A stretch of 54,126 bases of DNA from a virus. The stretch is from the IMG/VR virus record IMGVR_UViG_3300027911_000017, positions 1 through 54,126 of that record; one strand, given 5' to 3'. Made by a program: the position numbers and the translations under genes. Below are positions 18,076-25,726 of the stretch, one piece after another; the first letter of the stretch is position 1; each line of letters opens with the position of its first letter. Below the pieces are notes generated by a model, which was not told the origin of the DNA, did no database searches, and saw only the letters and a program-made list of their open reading frames with translations.

Positions 18076-18934
18076 GATATGGTTCTCCCGTTGTGAAGGA
18101 AGGATAGAGTATCTCCCGATATCCATCTTCACCTAAACATAGAGTCTTCTCCTGTCCATGCAAATAACGACCGAAGAAAGAGAACTGTCGCTTAGTGGAC
18201 TTATCCGGAGAATTCATAAAGATTAAGTGCCCTCCGCCTCCTACGAATGCGCTTGAACCCCGTGCTGCATTGATGTTAAGATTAGAACCCTTGTCGTCTA
18301 ATTTCTTTCTGTTGTGATGCGTCAGGACCACTGACAGGTAACGATTCTTGAAAAGGGAGTTCAATTTGTTGATTTGGTTCTGAATCGTTGCTGCGTCGTT
18401 CTCTCCGTTCGGTGGTAGCTTCGCTAGACCCCCGAAGGTATCCACTACCAGTATCTTCGCTTTGGTGACTTCCAGCATACGTTCCGCGAATGTTATAGTA
18501 TCCTCCCATGTCTTTATCTCCTGTGGTGTCTCCTCTGCGAGGAGTACATAGAAATTTTTATTTCCAATCAAGCCCTTGACCTCACATATCTGACGCTTAA
18601 ACTCCTGCTCAGTTTGTTCTGTGAGATAAAGGACCCTTGTGGGTGGGCATTCCTTGCCTAAAAACTTCCCGCCCTCTGTTACCGCTTTTAACATATGGAA
18701 CAATAGAATGGTCTTACCTGTCTTAGGTTCGGCTGATAAGATGGTCTTAGCACCTACAGGAATCCAGTCCGGGCAGTACCATTCTATTTCCAAGTCAGGG
18801 CGTTTGGCTAATTGTTCAAGGTTGATTAAGGGAGACCAGTTCTCCGGTTTCTCGCTCCACTTCTCATTCTCATAGTCTCGAAAGGCTATCTCTGCTTCTT
18901 CGACTTTATGAACAGGATATTCTTCGTAGTTCAA
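18068..18934 (-). CDS. RepA/AAA_25-type RecA-fold helicase
   Basis: 288 residues starting at TTG 18934, supported by an AGGAG site five bases upstream; no ATG fits. Walker A is SAEPKTGKT (67-75), Walker B ILVVDTF (161-167), and the motif 3 region is VVLTHHNRK (202-210), typical of hexameric RepA/DnaB-like AAA_25 ATPases. It should be the replicative helicase moving with the polymerase encoded upstream in the same operon. No primase was recognised in the window. Confidence 0.75.
   Translation of the reverse strand: MNYEEYPVHKVEEAEIAFRDYENEKWSEKPENWSPLINLEQLAKRPDLEIEWYCPDWIPVGAKTILSAEPKTGKTILLFHMLKAVTEGGKFLGKECPPTRVLYLTEQTEQEFKRQICEVKGLIGNKNFYVLLAEETPQEIKTWEDTITFAERMLEVTKAKILVVDTFGGLAKLPPNGENDAATIQNQINKLNSLFKNRYLSVVLTHHNRKKLDDKGSNLNINAARGSSAFVGGGGHLIFMNSPDKSTKRQFSFFGRYLHGQEKTLCLGEDGYREILYPSFTTGEPYRG
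18631..18646 (+). repeat. GGACCC-N-GGGTGG hairpin motif, copy 7
   Basis: Loop TTGT, inside the helicase gene and antisense to it. Confidence 0.75.
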
Positions 18935-18942
18935 GCGGGCTC

Positions 18943-19233
18943 CTAGTTAACCATTGGATTGTTTGATTTGCGCTTCTCCGCGTCCATTTCTGCAATTTTT
19001 TCTGTGGCGACATTCTGGGCTTTGATCTTCAGGACCATGTCATTTGCCTCACGCAGATAATGCGCTTCTATTGTTTCAAGTTCAAAGTCTTGAAATACTT
19101 CATTTGAGTGGGAGATGCCTGCGCGTCCAGAGATAGGGCGGCGAACTGCTGTACCCTCGGGCACTGTTCCCAAAACCATAACCAGCTCTCCAGTTAATTT
19201 CAAGCACAAGATCATTCCGGGTTCAATTTGCAT
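18943..19233 (-). CDS. Hypothetical replication-operon protein
   Basis: 96 residues. The N-terminal half is beta-rich with short strands (GMILCLKLTGELVMVLGTVPEG), the C-terminal half helical and charged. The start overlaps the preceding stop (TAATG) with GGAGGAG upstream, and the helicase starts nine bases after its stop. Always between polymerase and helicase here, so a replisome accessory role is a guess. No family recognised. Confidence 0.6.
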   Translation of the reverse strand: MQIEPGMILCLKLTGELVMVLGTVPEGTAVRRPISGRAGISHSNEVFQDFELETIEAHYLREANDMVLKIKAQNVATEKIAEMDAEKRKSNNPMVN

Positions 19234-19394
19234 TACTCCTCCAGTTTCCAGACATGTAAAAGACGCTTAGGATAGGCTATACCGTGTTCCTCGAAAAGTC
19301 CCGTTCGATAGATACACTTCCACCCCTTAAGCATCCAGTCCTTCTCTACCTGATTCCTCTCCTCGTCCGTACAAACAGAGTAGTCTATTTTCAT
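19233..19394 (-). CDS. Small hypothetical protein between polymerase and 96-residue gene
   Basis: 53 residues (starts MKIDYSVCTDEERN, ends LLHVWKLEE). It is linked on both sides: ATGA overlap with the polymerase stop and TAATG with the next start. Tight coupling and normal protein composition (aromatic, charged) support a real gene. Function unknown. Confidence 0.65.
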   Translation of the reverse strand: MKIDYSVCTDEERNQVEKDWMLKGWKCIYRTGLFEEHGIAYPKRLLHVWKLEE

Positions 19395-21901
19395 GCCACC
19401 TCCTTGTAGGGTTTAGTTTCACCCCAGCTTGCACCGGGGGCTGCTACGCTGAACTCCGCTGGAACATAGAACCCGCCCATTGCTTGATGCGGTTGCGTCA
19501 TTACAGCTTTGAGACATTGAACTACTTCCTTTACCATTTCCTTTGGACATTCAACTACAAGAGAGTCATGGACTTGTAGGAGTAGCTTCGCTGGATAGGG
19601 AAGCGGAGCCAGTACCGGGGAAACCTTGAGAGCCAACTCGACAGGCCATCCGATACGTTCATACATGAGTCCAATCATTCCCCGAAAGCAAATGTCTGCC
19701 AAGGTACTTTGAGGGAGGAAACTTAGAGATTCACCGTAGAGCCGATCCGTCCAGAACCAACGCTTACGGCCAAATACATTTGTCAGTACCCCTTCTTTGG
19801 ACGCTTGACCAGAGACACGCTCCTGAAAAGCTACTGTAGGTCCATTAGCTAGCTTCCACTTAAAGAGCCATTCACGTACATCTTTCTCGGGAAGGTCCAG
19901 AGTCATTGCTATTTTTCGAGGACCTTCCCCGTAGTTGATTCCATGCGTAAGCTTCTTTGCTCGTCCATAAGGAGCATCTTGGCTGTTGTCTTTAACAACT
20001 TCATTGTAAGGTATGTCGAAGAAGATGGAGGCATTGAGCTTGTGCTCACTGAATCCCGGCTTAGAAAGATTCTCAAGGCGTTGTTTGTCATCTGCATACC
20101 ATGCGGTTAATCGGTTCTCTCCCTGACTGAAATCAGCTTCAACAATGCACCATTCAGGGTCAGAGGGTACGTATATGTATCTAGCAGCGGGTGGTTGGTT
20201 CTGCATGTTGGGGCCGCTGCTTGAAAGCCTACCGCTGTTTGTCCCAAAGGGGGAGAAGTGAGGAGCCACTCTTCCATCCTTGATTGCCACGTCCTTTCCA
20301 TCTTCATCCTTGACACCCTTCACGAAGCTGGAAGCTAACTCATCCAAACTACGTAGTTTACGTAAGGCTTGAAGTATTCTCTTGATCTCCGGGTCTTTAG
20401 ACTTGTTAATCAACCGTTCAATAGCTACTTTGTCCGTGGACACTTTTTTAGTTTTGGTATGGAGTTGCTCAGGAAGTCCGAGGGTTTCATACAGATACAC
20501 GCCGACCCTTGCTGGGCTACTCCACGGAGTAACTCGTTCACTACTTGGAACATGTATGAATTTAACTGGTTTTCCAGATTTGCCAACTGTTCCCTTTGGA
20601 GCAGGTTGCCTGACACGGATGGATTTATCATAAGGCTTAAGTCCCTCTGGAAGTGCTTCTTCAAGTTCCTTGATCTCAGCCAATAGCTTTACACGAATAG
20701 CCTGAGCTCGTTCGCCACTTGTGTGAATGCCTGTGGTTTCCATCAAGTGACATATCTTTGCCAGCGGGACCTGAGTATACTTGTATAGGTCCAAAAGATT
20801 TTGACTAGCTAAGATTGGGTGCATCGCACGAAAGGCTTGGTCAGTAACATCCACGTCACGCGCACAGTAGAGTTCTTTATCTTCGTGGCTTAAGTGCTTC
20901 CAAGCTGGTTTGTTGGAAAAAATAGAGCCAATGTACTCAAGGTCATGGGGAGCATCCGGGGATATCAAGTGATGCATCAAAACGGTATCCCAGATTTGAG
21001 CTTCGGGATTTAACTTGACACCTACTTCATCCAGATGTGGCAGGTCAAACATGATAATGTTTTGACCAACTATTTGATGGGCTTCTCGAAAAATGCGCTT
21101 GATCTCGTCAATGTAAGCCCCCCGAAAAGGGACTACGAGTACTTTATACGGTTGGGCACAGAGACCAATCATTGTAATCTGATTGGTGAACATGTTGGTT
21201 TCTATGTCGAATGTGAACTTAGGAAAGCGAAAGTCTATTAAGTCTTGAATGGTGGGGTTAAGGTTGTAGTTCTCAGGCGGTTGCGCTGTACCCTTCTTCA
21301 AATCAGATATGACCGCCGGAATCATTCCCTGACCATACTGCATGATGAAGCTGGGATGCAACGTGGGAACTACTCTTGGGTTTCGTTCTCCTCGAAGAGG
21401 AAGGGGGGAGCCCCGCCATTTTTGAATTCCCTCAGTCTTTCCTGTAAGGATATTAAGAGCGTGTGCTCCAAGAGCGTTAATGCGCTCCCACGGGCGACTT
21501 TGCAAAACAGGTCGAACATGGTGTTCATAGCAATGGTTAACAGCTTTTGCTGCGTCAGACTCTGATATGTATTTTCGTCCCCCTGCATCTGTTGGAAAGA
21601 CATTGTTAGGGGGTCTACAGTTGATACAGTTGATGATAGAGAGGTCATCACGTTTGATACCAGCCTTTCTAGCCAAGCTGTCAAAGAACTTCCCGGCTGT
21701 ACCTACAAGGGGCTTGCCTTCAAAGCTTTCAGTTTCCCCCGGTGCTTCAGCCACTACTAGGCGTAGGGAAGGACCCCGTTGGGGTGGGACGAAGTTTTGC
21801 TCTGCTCCTATGTGTTGAATGGTACGATTCTGCTTAACATAGGTCGTATCCACCTTTAACATGGGACAGCCTTGACAACCGGGATTGTTTTTAACCTTCA
21901 T
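19391..21901 (-). CDS. Uracil-DNA glycosylase - 3'-5' exonuclease - DNA polymerase A fusion
   Basis: 836 residues with three domains. Residues 1-215 are a family-4-type uracil-DNA glycosylase: Cys9, Cys12, Cys95 and Cys124 stand where the 4Fe-4S ligands belong, motif A is AEAPGETESFEGKPLVG (51-67), and the second motif is TLHPS (180-184). Residues 225-390 are a DnaQ-like proofreading exonuclease: FDIETN (Asp232, Glu234), NIIMFD and YCARDVD. The rest is polymerase A: motif A EADFSQGENR near 585, motif B RAKKLTHGINYG near 650, motif C QVHDS near 776. All catalytic residues look intact. It should replicate the phage genome and may detect or remove uracil in template or product. Confidence 0.85.
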   Translation of the reverse strand: MKVKNNPGCQGCPMLKVDTTYVKQNRTIQHIGAEQNFVPPQRGPSLRLVVAEAPGETESFEGKPLVGTAGKFFDSLARKAGIKRDDLSIINCINCRPPNNVFPTDAGGRKYISESDAAKAVNHCYEHHVRPVLQSRPWERINALGAHALNILTGKTEGIQKWRGSPLPLRGERNPRVVPTLHPSFIMQYGQGMIPAVISDLKKGTAQPPENYNLNPTIQDLIDFRFPKFTFDIETNMFTNQITMIGLCAQPYKVLVVPFRGAYIDEIKRIFREAHQIVGQNIIMFDLPHLDEVGVKLNPEAQIWDTVLMHHLISPDAPHDLEYIGSIFSNKPAWKHLSHEDKELYCARDVDVTDQAFRAMHPILASQNLLDLYKYTQVPLAKICHLMETTGIHTSGERAQAIRVKLLAEIKELEEALPEGLKPYDKSIRVRQPAPKGTVGKSGKPVKFIHVPSSERVTPWSSPARVGVYLYETLGLPEQLHTKTKKVSTDKVAIERLINKSKDPEIKRILQALRKLRSLDELASSFVKGVKDEDGKDVAIKDGRVAPHFSPFGTNSGRLSSSGPNMQNQPPAARYIYVPSDPEWCIVEADFSQGENRLTAWYADDKQRLENLSKPGFSEHKLNASIFFDIPYNEVVKDNSQDAPYGRAKKLTHGINYGEGPRKIAMTLDLPEKDVREWLFKWKLANGPTVAFQERVSGQASKEGVLTNVFGRKRWFWTDRLYGESLSFLPQSTLADICFRGMIGLMYERIGWPVELALKVSPVLAPLPYPAKLLLQVHDSLVVECPKEMVKEVVQCLKAVMTQPHQAMGGFYVPAEFSVAAPGASWGETKPYKEVA
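21771..21787 (+). repeat. GGACCC-N-GGGTGG hairpin motif, copy 8
   Basis: Loop CGTTG, within the UDG-domain coding part of the polymerase gene; stem extended by one C-G pair. Confidence 0.75.
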
Positions 21902-22116
21902 TAACTCTCCCTCGAAACCTTCTCAATCTCTGCCGCTGTATCCCGATACCACTTGCGTCCTGCTTCGGTGATCTCATATACTGTGCGACTTTGTACGAAC
22001 CCACGTTCCTCCAACGGTACAAGCTTAGCTTGATCTACTGGAAGCCCTGTAGCTACTGCCGCTAGAACACAGTGATCCTCAAACCTCTTGCTATCTGCTT
22101 TCGTCCACTTTGTCAT
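21901..22116 (-). CDS. Small winged-helix-like hypothetical protein
   Basis: 71 residues, strong AGGAGGGG site, stop overlapping the polymerase start (TAATG). The pattern of helices followed by a short beta wing (LEERGFVQSRTVYEITEAGRKW) resembles a minimal winged helix-turn-helix. It could bind DNA and regulate or assist the polymerase operon. No family assigned. Confidence 0.55.
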   Translation of the reverse strand: MTKWTKADSKRFEDHCVLAAVATGLPVDQAKLVPLEERGFVQSRTVYEITEAGRKWYRDTAAEIEKVSRES

Positions 22117-22124
22117 TACCCCTC

Positions 22125-22211
22125 CTAGTGCTTTAATCTCATGTATAACCAGAGTATCAGTAATGTGACCCAGCCAAGAGTCACAATGGTACTACGCAGA
22201 GTGTTAGCCAT
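22125..22211 (-). CDS. 28-residue single-span membrane peptide
   Basis: Starts MANTLRSTIVTLGW and is mostly one hydrophobic helix (TIVTLGWVTLLILWLYM) ending RLKH. A GAGGG site lies five bases upstream, and its stop codon overlaps the AGGAGGGG site of the next gene. It is the first gene after the terminator at 22222-22256. One of several tiny membrane proteins in this block. Confidence 0.55.
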   Translation of the reverse strand: MANTLRSTIVTLGWVTLLILWLYMRLKH

Positions 22212-22221
22212 TTAACCCTCT

Positions 22222-22256
22222 CTTAAAAGTAAAGGGGCAGTTTTAGGCTGCCCCTT
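22222..22256 (-). terminator. Rho-independent terminator after DUF669-like gene
   Basis: Nine-base-pair stem AAGGGGCAG / CTGCCCCTT (22232-22240 and 22248-22256) with a 7-base loop. On the minus strand it is followed by CTTTTACTTTT. It sits about 25 bases after the stop at 22282 and separates the recombination genes from the polymerase operon. Confidence 0.8.
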
Positions 22257-22281
22257 CGGTAATTTAGTAACGTGGATTGTG

Positions 22282-22740
22282 TTACGCGGCTGGTCCAACA
22301 GTGAAGATACCGAAGAACGGGTCTTCTGTCTTTTCCTCATTTGTCTTTGAATCCTTGTAGACTTTGCCCGGAATCACATCTGCCGTGATTCGAGCATTGC
22401 CGTTCAAGGCTACTCGGTTGAGGTATCCGGAAGGATTTTCCCCCGGAAGTGCATCCACTCCCAAAGAGATTTCAAGCTTCTTAAGGGCTTGAGCACTCCA
22501 TGCAAGGGACTTGCCTGACTTGGTAACTGCTGTTGGGTCAGGATATGTGGCGAACATAGGCCTGCCTGCGTATTCGCCTTCGGTAACATCGAAGCGAACA
22601 TTAAGCTCTTCGATGCCATTGTACGGATTGATACGAATACTGGCTCCGGGCTGCAAGGTAAAGACATATCCCTTGCCTGCTGGAACTGGCGCTGGCCTTT
22701 CGATTTTTGTATCGCTAAGCGATACGGACTCCCATCCCAT
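22282..22740 (-). CDS. DUF669-like protein, probable ssDNA-binding role
   Basis: 152 residues, GAGGAAG ribosome site. Pattern PAPVPAGKGYVFTL, then ELNVRFDVTEGEYAGRPMFATY, then a helical end, as in the DUF669 family of phage replication proteins. These are usually encoded next to Sak-type recombinases and are thought to act like single-stranded DNA-binding proteins. The Sak4-like ATPase gene lies just upstream, which supports a recombination or replication role. Followed by a terminator. Confidence 0.6.
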   Translation of the reverse strand: MGWESVSLSDTKIERPAPVPAGKGYVFTLQPGASIRINPYNGIEELNVRFDVTEGEYAGRPMFATYPDPTAVTKSGKSLAWSAQALKKLEISLGVDALPGENPSGYLNRVALNGNARITADVIPGKVYKDSKTNEEKTEDPFFGIFTVGPAA

Positions 22741-22779
22741 AGTGTACTTCCTCCGTTGTGTAGTTTACTTCGATTAAAC

Positions 22780-23052
22780 TTAGGTGCGTGTAATACCTGT
22801 TGAATGCGGGTCATACTGCCCCGGAGCTAGTCTAGGTAAGACTGGATGAACATTAGGGTCCGGAAGAGGTAAGGGAGTAATCAACGGTTGTTGTACTCCC
22901 GGCCTCACGTCAGGCAGAATCTCATCCCTTGCATGTGGGATAGTCATATCCAAAGGTTGCCCTTGACGCGGGTCCAATGGTTGAATATCCATATGAGATG
23001 ATCCAGATTCCGGATTGTACTTGCTTAGTGGTACAGGCTTGTCATTAGGCAT
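22780..23052 (-). CDS. Pro-rich hypothetical protein, uncertain
   Basis: 90 residues, about one fifth Pro, with Asp and His and no clear secondary structure (PLDPRQGQPLD, PLITPLPLPDP). No Shine-Dalgarno sequence precedes the ATG; the upstream bases instead form the structured region 23062-23165. It may be a disordered linker protein or a chance frame. Existence as a gene is uncertain. Confidence 0.4.
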   Translation of the reverse strand: MPNDKPVPLSKYNPESGSSHMDIQPLDPRQGQPLDMTIPHARDEILPDVRPGVQQPLITPLPLPDPNVHPVLPRLAPGQYDPHSTGITRT

Positions 23053-23061
23053 AAGAGGGTG

Positions 23062-23165
23062 AGGCTTTCTCGCTCGAAGAAAGCGAAGGTAGCCTCTGAC
23101 CTAGGGAGGAGGTACTCGGCACATCCTCTTTGCAGAGGACGCCACCCACTGGGTCGCGGGTCAGA
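23062..23165 (-). ncRNA. Structured RNA element upstream of 23052
   Basis: In a 155-base gene-free gap. Four stems: TCTGACC/GGTCAGA closing 23095-23165; ACCC/GGGT at 23144-23154; a TCCTCT/AGAGGA stem with a GCAA tetraloop on the minus strand (23124-23139); GCTTTCT/AGAAAGC at 23064-23084. An alternative pairing GAGGCT (23061-23066) with AGCCTC (23091-23096) conflicts with two of these, so a switch is possible. It contains a one-mismatch copy of the GGACCC/GGGTGG motif. No known RNA family recognised. Confidence 0.45.
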
Positions 23166-23207
23166 CGTTGCCCAGATTTATATTGCCTTTCCCTTCTCCC
23201 AAACTTG

Positions 23208-24053
23208 TTAAACCGCTTTAGCTGCTTGAGGATTCTCCATCAAGAACTTGGTATAAGTATCAGTAGCTTGCTTCAATATCCAATCAAATGTCCCCGTACC
23301 TTTCTCTAGGTCAAGGATCACTTCAGGTGGAAGGAAGCTAAGGCCTTTATTACTTACAGACAATCTGTTCTTGGAGAGAATTCCTCCTGTGTTCTCTGTA
23401 ACAAAGTACCGTTCGTTGTATCTACTCTTGGCATCTCTGGGATCGCGTAAGACGGACCTTGTGCGTAGGCAGAGAACAAGGTCAAACATAGCGGTTGACC
23501 CAAGAAACATCTGTCCCGGTAAGTCGGGTCCAACGAGTGTCTCGCCTCCGTTGTCTGCATCGGGTTTATCTATTCTTAAGGTGGAAGTTACAATGATGTG
23601 CTTAGGTTGATCTAAGAGCTTTTGAATCAGCTTTCGAGTTAACTCCGCCATAGTACCATAGTCATCTAGCTCTGGTACTCCCAAGGCCCTCTTCTGGGAC
23701 TCACCTTTAGTACGTGGTAGAGATAGAGCCTTGTCCTTTACGAAGGTCTTATTAGCCCAACTCAAGGAATCCAAGCCTACTATATCATAGGGCTTTCCGG
23801 GGTTTCCTGTACAGAACTCTTCGAAGTCCGCATAGTTGTTAAGCTCACAGTAGTCGAAGCCAGCATGAGCTACGGATAAGAGACCTCTCCCGTGTCCAGT
23901 CTCACAAGAGCCTACAAGCAACTTATGAGCGGGAGAGTTAGCCGTAGATAGGAAGGTAGTCTTACCGGACCCCGGAAACCCGTAAATCAGTATCTTTAAC
24001 TTAAGCTTTTCGGGAGCTACTAACTCCCTTGTATTCTGTAGCTTTAAGGCCAT
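23208..24053 (-). CDS. Sak4-like RecA-fold ATPase (AAA_24)
   Basis: 281 residues, GAGAGGG site. Walker A YGFPGSGKTTF (24-34), Walker B YDIVGLDSLSW (about 89-99), and a sensor-like HIIVTSTLR. The compact single-domain RecA fold with this P-loop is typical of phage Sak4/AAA_24 proteins that promote single-strand annealing with an SSB partner. The DUF669-like gene follows, and a PD-(D/E)XK nuclease is in the same block, giving a likely recombination set. Confidence 0.7.
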   Translation of the reverse strand: MALKLQNTRELVAPEKLKLKILIYGFPGSGKTTFLSTANSPAHKLLVGSCETGHGRGLLSVAHAGFDYCELNNYADFEEFCTGNPGKPYDIVGLDSLSWANKTFVKDKALSLPRTKGESQKRALGVPELDDYGTMAELTRKLIQKLLDQPKHIIVTSTLRIDKPDADNGGETLVGPDLPGQMFLGSTAMFDLVLCLRTRSVLRDPRDAKSRYNERYFVTENTGGILSKNRLSVSNKGLSFLPPEVILDLEKGTGTFDWILKQATDTYTKFLMENPQAAKAV

Positions 24054-24287
24054 TTACCCTCTCAAGGATTTCAAATAGGCAGGATTCGCGTAGCGAAGTG
24101 CAAAGTGTAACCATAGCCATGTCAAGAAGGGCAACGTAACCCACCAAGGAACCCAACGACATGTAACTTGTGTCAATGGAGGAGTATACGGGTCCTGTCC
24201 CAAAACTCCCCATAGTTCATACCCGGCAAGTATGGTTAGAATAGCTATCCAACCAATGACATATTTATGATCCCAGATGGCTGACAT
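24054..24287 (-). CDS. Small membrane protein, two spans
   Basis: 77 residues with two hydrophobic segments (about 9-28 WIAILTILAGYELWGVLG and 46-68 WWVTLPFLTWLWLHFALRY) joined by a Pro/Thr loop. AGAGGG site, stop directly followed by the next start. Predicted inner-membrane protein of unknown role. It is the first gene left of the 24288-24573 control region. Confidence 0.6.
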   Translation of the reverse strand: MSAIWDHKYVIGWIAILTILAGYELWGVLGQDPYTPPLTQVTCRWVPWWVTLPFLTWLWLHFALRYANPAYLKSLRG

Positions 24288-24431
24288 AACTACCCTCTTA
24301 TCAATAGGTTGAGCGACCCGTATCTATAGTCCCGTCGGTGAATCTAGGCGAGTCGCCCTTGGAGCGAGGCTGATATGAACTCAATCATCATAGCCCCCTT
24401 CAAATCAGTCACGTTACGTGTCCAAATCGTT

Positions 24432-24469
24432 CTACAACAAAGTTACGTACACGCGGCGATTTTGTGACA
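24432..24469 (-). promoter_or_regulatory. Control module B (minus orientation)
   Basis: Minus strand reads TGTCACAAAA (24469-24460), an 11-base spacer, ACGTAACTT (24448-24440), then TGTTGTAG. An A/T-rich tract lies upstream. Same order and spacing as modules A and C. It faces the replication genes beginning at 24287, so it may be their promoter or operator. Lies in the gene-free stretch 24288-24573, whose remaining part (24288-24400) shows nothing certain. Confidence 0.5.
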
Positions 24470-24489
24470 GATTTTTTGAAAATAAATGT

Positions 24490-24556
24490 AAAAATATTTT
24501 GTCACAAAACACCCCCGGCAAACGTAACTTCGTTGTAGCCCAACGGAAACGAAGTT
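24490..24556 (+). promoter_or_regulatory. Control module A (plus orientation)
   Basis: A 20-base block at 24490-24509 ending TTTTGTCACAAAA is identical to that at 42949-42968. It is followed by a 12-base spacer, ACGTAACTT (24522-24530) and CGTTGTAG. AACTTCGTT (24526-24534) can pair with AACGAAGTT (24548-24556). With module B it makes a divergent pair whose TTTTGTGACA and TGTCACAAAA ends form an inverted repeat across 24460-24509. Confidence 0.5.
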
Positions 24557-24573
24557 AACCCGTAGGGGTGTGT

Positions 24574-24690
24574 TTAATGAATAGAATGGAAGTAGTTGTA
24601 AACAAGGTAGATAAGTCCCCAAATAGCCCCAATGACCGTTATCTCCAATAGAAACAACACGATAGATACTGCTGTCTCGAATTTTGACAT
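24574..24690 (-). CDS. 38-residue single-span membrane peptide
   Basis: Starts MSKFETAVSIVLF and is one long hydrophobic helix (ETAVSIVLFLLEITVIGAIW) with an aromatic end (YLVYNYFHSIH). TAGGAGAACA stands directly before the ATG. Neighbour of another peptide of nearly the same size and design. Confidence 0.6.
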   Translation of the reverse strand: MSKFETAVSIVLFLLEITVIGAIWGLIYLVYNYFHSIH

Positions 24691-24721
24691 TGTTCTCCTA
24701 TATACTTACACTAGAATAATT

Positions 24722-24841
24722 TTAGTCTCCTATGAGAAAGCTATAAAGAAAGCCTACCCAAGCCATCAACCCTAAAACTACAAGGGGTATCCCAAAAAGA
24801 ATTAAAACAGCTAATGCAACACTTTCAACTATGTTCATCAT
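24722..24841 (-). CDS. 39-residue single-span membrane peptide
   Basis: MMNIVESVALAVLILFG onward, hydrophobic to the end (MAWVGFLYSFLIGD). Perfect AAGGAGGAAGA ribosome site. Could be holin-, antiholin- or toxin-like; no motif decides. Separated by about 30 bases from the next peptide gene. Confidence 0.6.
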   Translation of the reverse strand: MMNIVESVALAVLILFGIPLVVLGLMAWVGFLYSFLIGD

Positions 24842-24855
24842 TCTTCCTCCTTATC

Positions 24856-24882
24856 GCCCTGCGCGGCTCACGCCGCTAGGGC
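24856..24882 (-). other. Strong GC-rich hairpin
   Basis: GCCCT/AGGGC plus GCGGC/GCCGC stems around a four-base loop, between the sigma-factor stop and the ribosome site at 24842-24850. No U-tract, so not a classical terminator; it may protect or attenuate the mRNA. A second small hairpin (CCCGTAGGG on the minus strand) lies beside it. Confidence 0.55.
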
Positions 24883-24920
24883 ACGAACGCCCTACGGGTA
24901 TGGTGTACTGAGGTAGACTA

Positions 24921-24935
24921 GGACCCTTTGGGTGG
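24921..24935 (+). repeat. GGACCC-N-GGGTGG hairpin motif, copy 9
   Basis: Loop TTT, in the gap just after the sigma-factor stop; only 38 bases from copy 10, which has the opposite orientation. Confidence 0.8.
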
Positions 24936-24936
24936 A

Positions 24937-25473
24937 TTATTCTGTTGTAAAAGTAGTCCCACCCACAAGGGTCCTTAGCTTCTGTAATATCCGGCTATAC
25001 CGCTTCCTACGATGCTCATCGGAGATACCTAAGTACCTGTTTATCTCCTCTTTGTCTTCTACGTGAAGATGCGTGAGGACGAACTCCCGATCTTCTAAGT
25101 CTAGTTTACTCAACAGATTACCTAGAAGAAGATGCCCCGACTCTCTTGAGTAGGCTTTAACATCCTTATCCTCAGCTCCGGATAATCGTTGTTCTTTTAA
25201 GGTTTGTGAATGACGCAGCATGTCTATGCAGACATTGGAGGCGATAGCGTAAACCCAAACAGCAAAGCTACCATTCTTTTCATCGTAGCTATCGAGGTTC
25301 TTAATAATCCTATGTGCCGCTTCTCCTACGGCATCTTCAAGATAATAGAACCTGTTACCGAATTGAGAGGCGATGATGGCTTTTATGTAACGAAAGAGGG
25401 CTTCCCCAAATATAGCGTAAGTTTCCGGGGATAAATTATCTTTATAAGCCCTGTATGCGTCATTTATTTTCAT
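24937..25473 (-). CDS. ECF-type RNA polymerase sigma factor
   Basis: 178 residues from ATG 25473 (GGGGA upstream; an ATG at 25503 adds ten residues). Region 2 is clear at about 20-82: YYLEDAVGEAAHRIIKNL, then FAVWVYAIASNVCIDMLRH, the core-binding and -10 recognition helix pattern. Region 4 is at about 118-170 (LEDREFVLTHLHVEDKEEI, then a helix-turn-helix LGISDEHRRKRY). There is no region 1.1 or 3, as in ECF sigma factors. It should redirect host RNA polymerase to phage middle or late promoters, as the phiEco32 sigma factor does. Confidence 0.8.
   Translation of the reverse strand: MKINDAYRAYKDNLSPETYAIFGEALFRYIKAIIASQFGNRFYYLEDAVGEAAHRIIKNLDSYDEKNGSFAVWVYAIASNVCIDMLRHSQTLKEQRLSGAEDKDVKAYSRESGHLLLGNLLSKLDLEDREFVLTHLHVEDKEEINRYLGISDEHRRKRYSRILQKLRTLVGGTTFTTE
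24959..24974 (-). repeat. GGACCC-N-GGGTGG hairpin motif, copy 10
   Basis: Reverse orientation, loop TTGT on the minus strand, in the last codons of the sigma factor gene. Confidence 0.75.
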
Positions 25474-25726
25474 GGTCTTCCCCGGCGTGCTCGAACCAAT
25501 CATCTCTAGGTTCGGGAACAGTTTCTTCTACCTCTTGCGTATAGAGATTTGGGTCAGGGTTATCCAAGAAGTTTTCCTCTATCGCAATAACTGCATCGAG
25601 ATAACTTAATTGATGCTTAAGGTCTTGTGCTCGTTTTGAGGCGGGAAATTCATTCGGATATTCTTGTCGTAGACGAGCTACCGTTTGTTTCCATGTTATG
25701 TTTACTGGGGGGTCTGGTCGAGGCAT
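25460..25726 (-). CDS. Hypothetical protein upstream of sigma factor
   Basis: 88 residues, AAGGAGAAGT site. Helical N-terminal two thirds (WKQTVARLRQEYPNEF, AQDLKHQLSYLDAVIAIEEN), then an acidic tail (EPRDDWFEHAGEDHENK). It overlaps the sigma start by 14 bases. The acidic tail and coupling make a sigma partner or regulator possible; no homology is recognised. Confidence 0.6.
   Translation of the reverse strand: MPRPDPPVNITWKQTVARLRQEYPNEFPASKRAQDLKHQLSYLDAVIAIEENFLDNPDPNLYTQEVEETVPEPRDDWFEHAGEDHENK

Noticed and set aside
23053-23207. tRNA or tRNA-like gene in structured gaps (also 32160-32431 and 33363-33636)
   Set aside because: No T-loop, anticodon arm and acceptor combination could be built on either strand.
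24344-24391. 15-residue leader peptide MMIEFISASLQGRLA on the minus strand
   Set aside because: A ribosome site is present, but the peptide is too short to judge and no attenuator is clear downstream.
24577-24651. 24-residue plus-strand peptide downstream of module A
   Set aside because: Antisense to the better supported 38-residue membrane peptide; no ribosome site.
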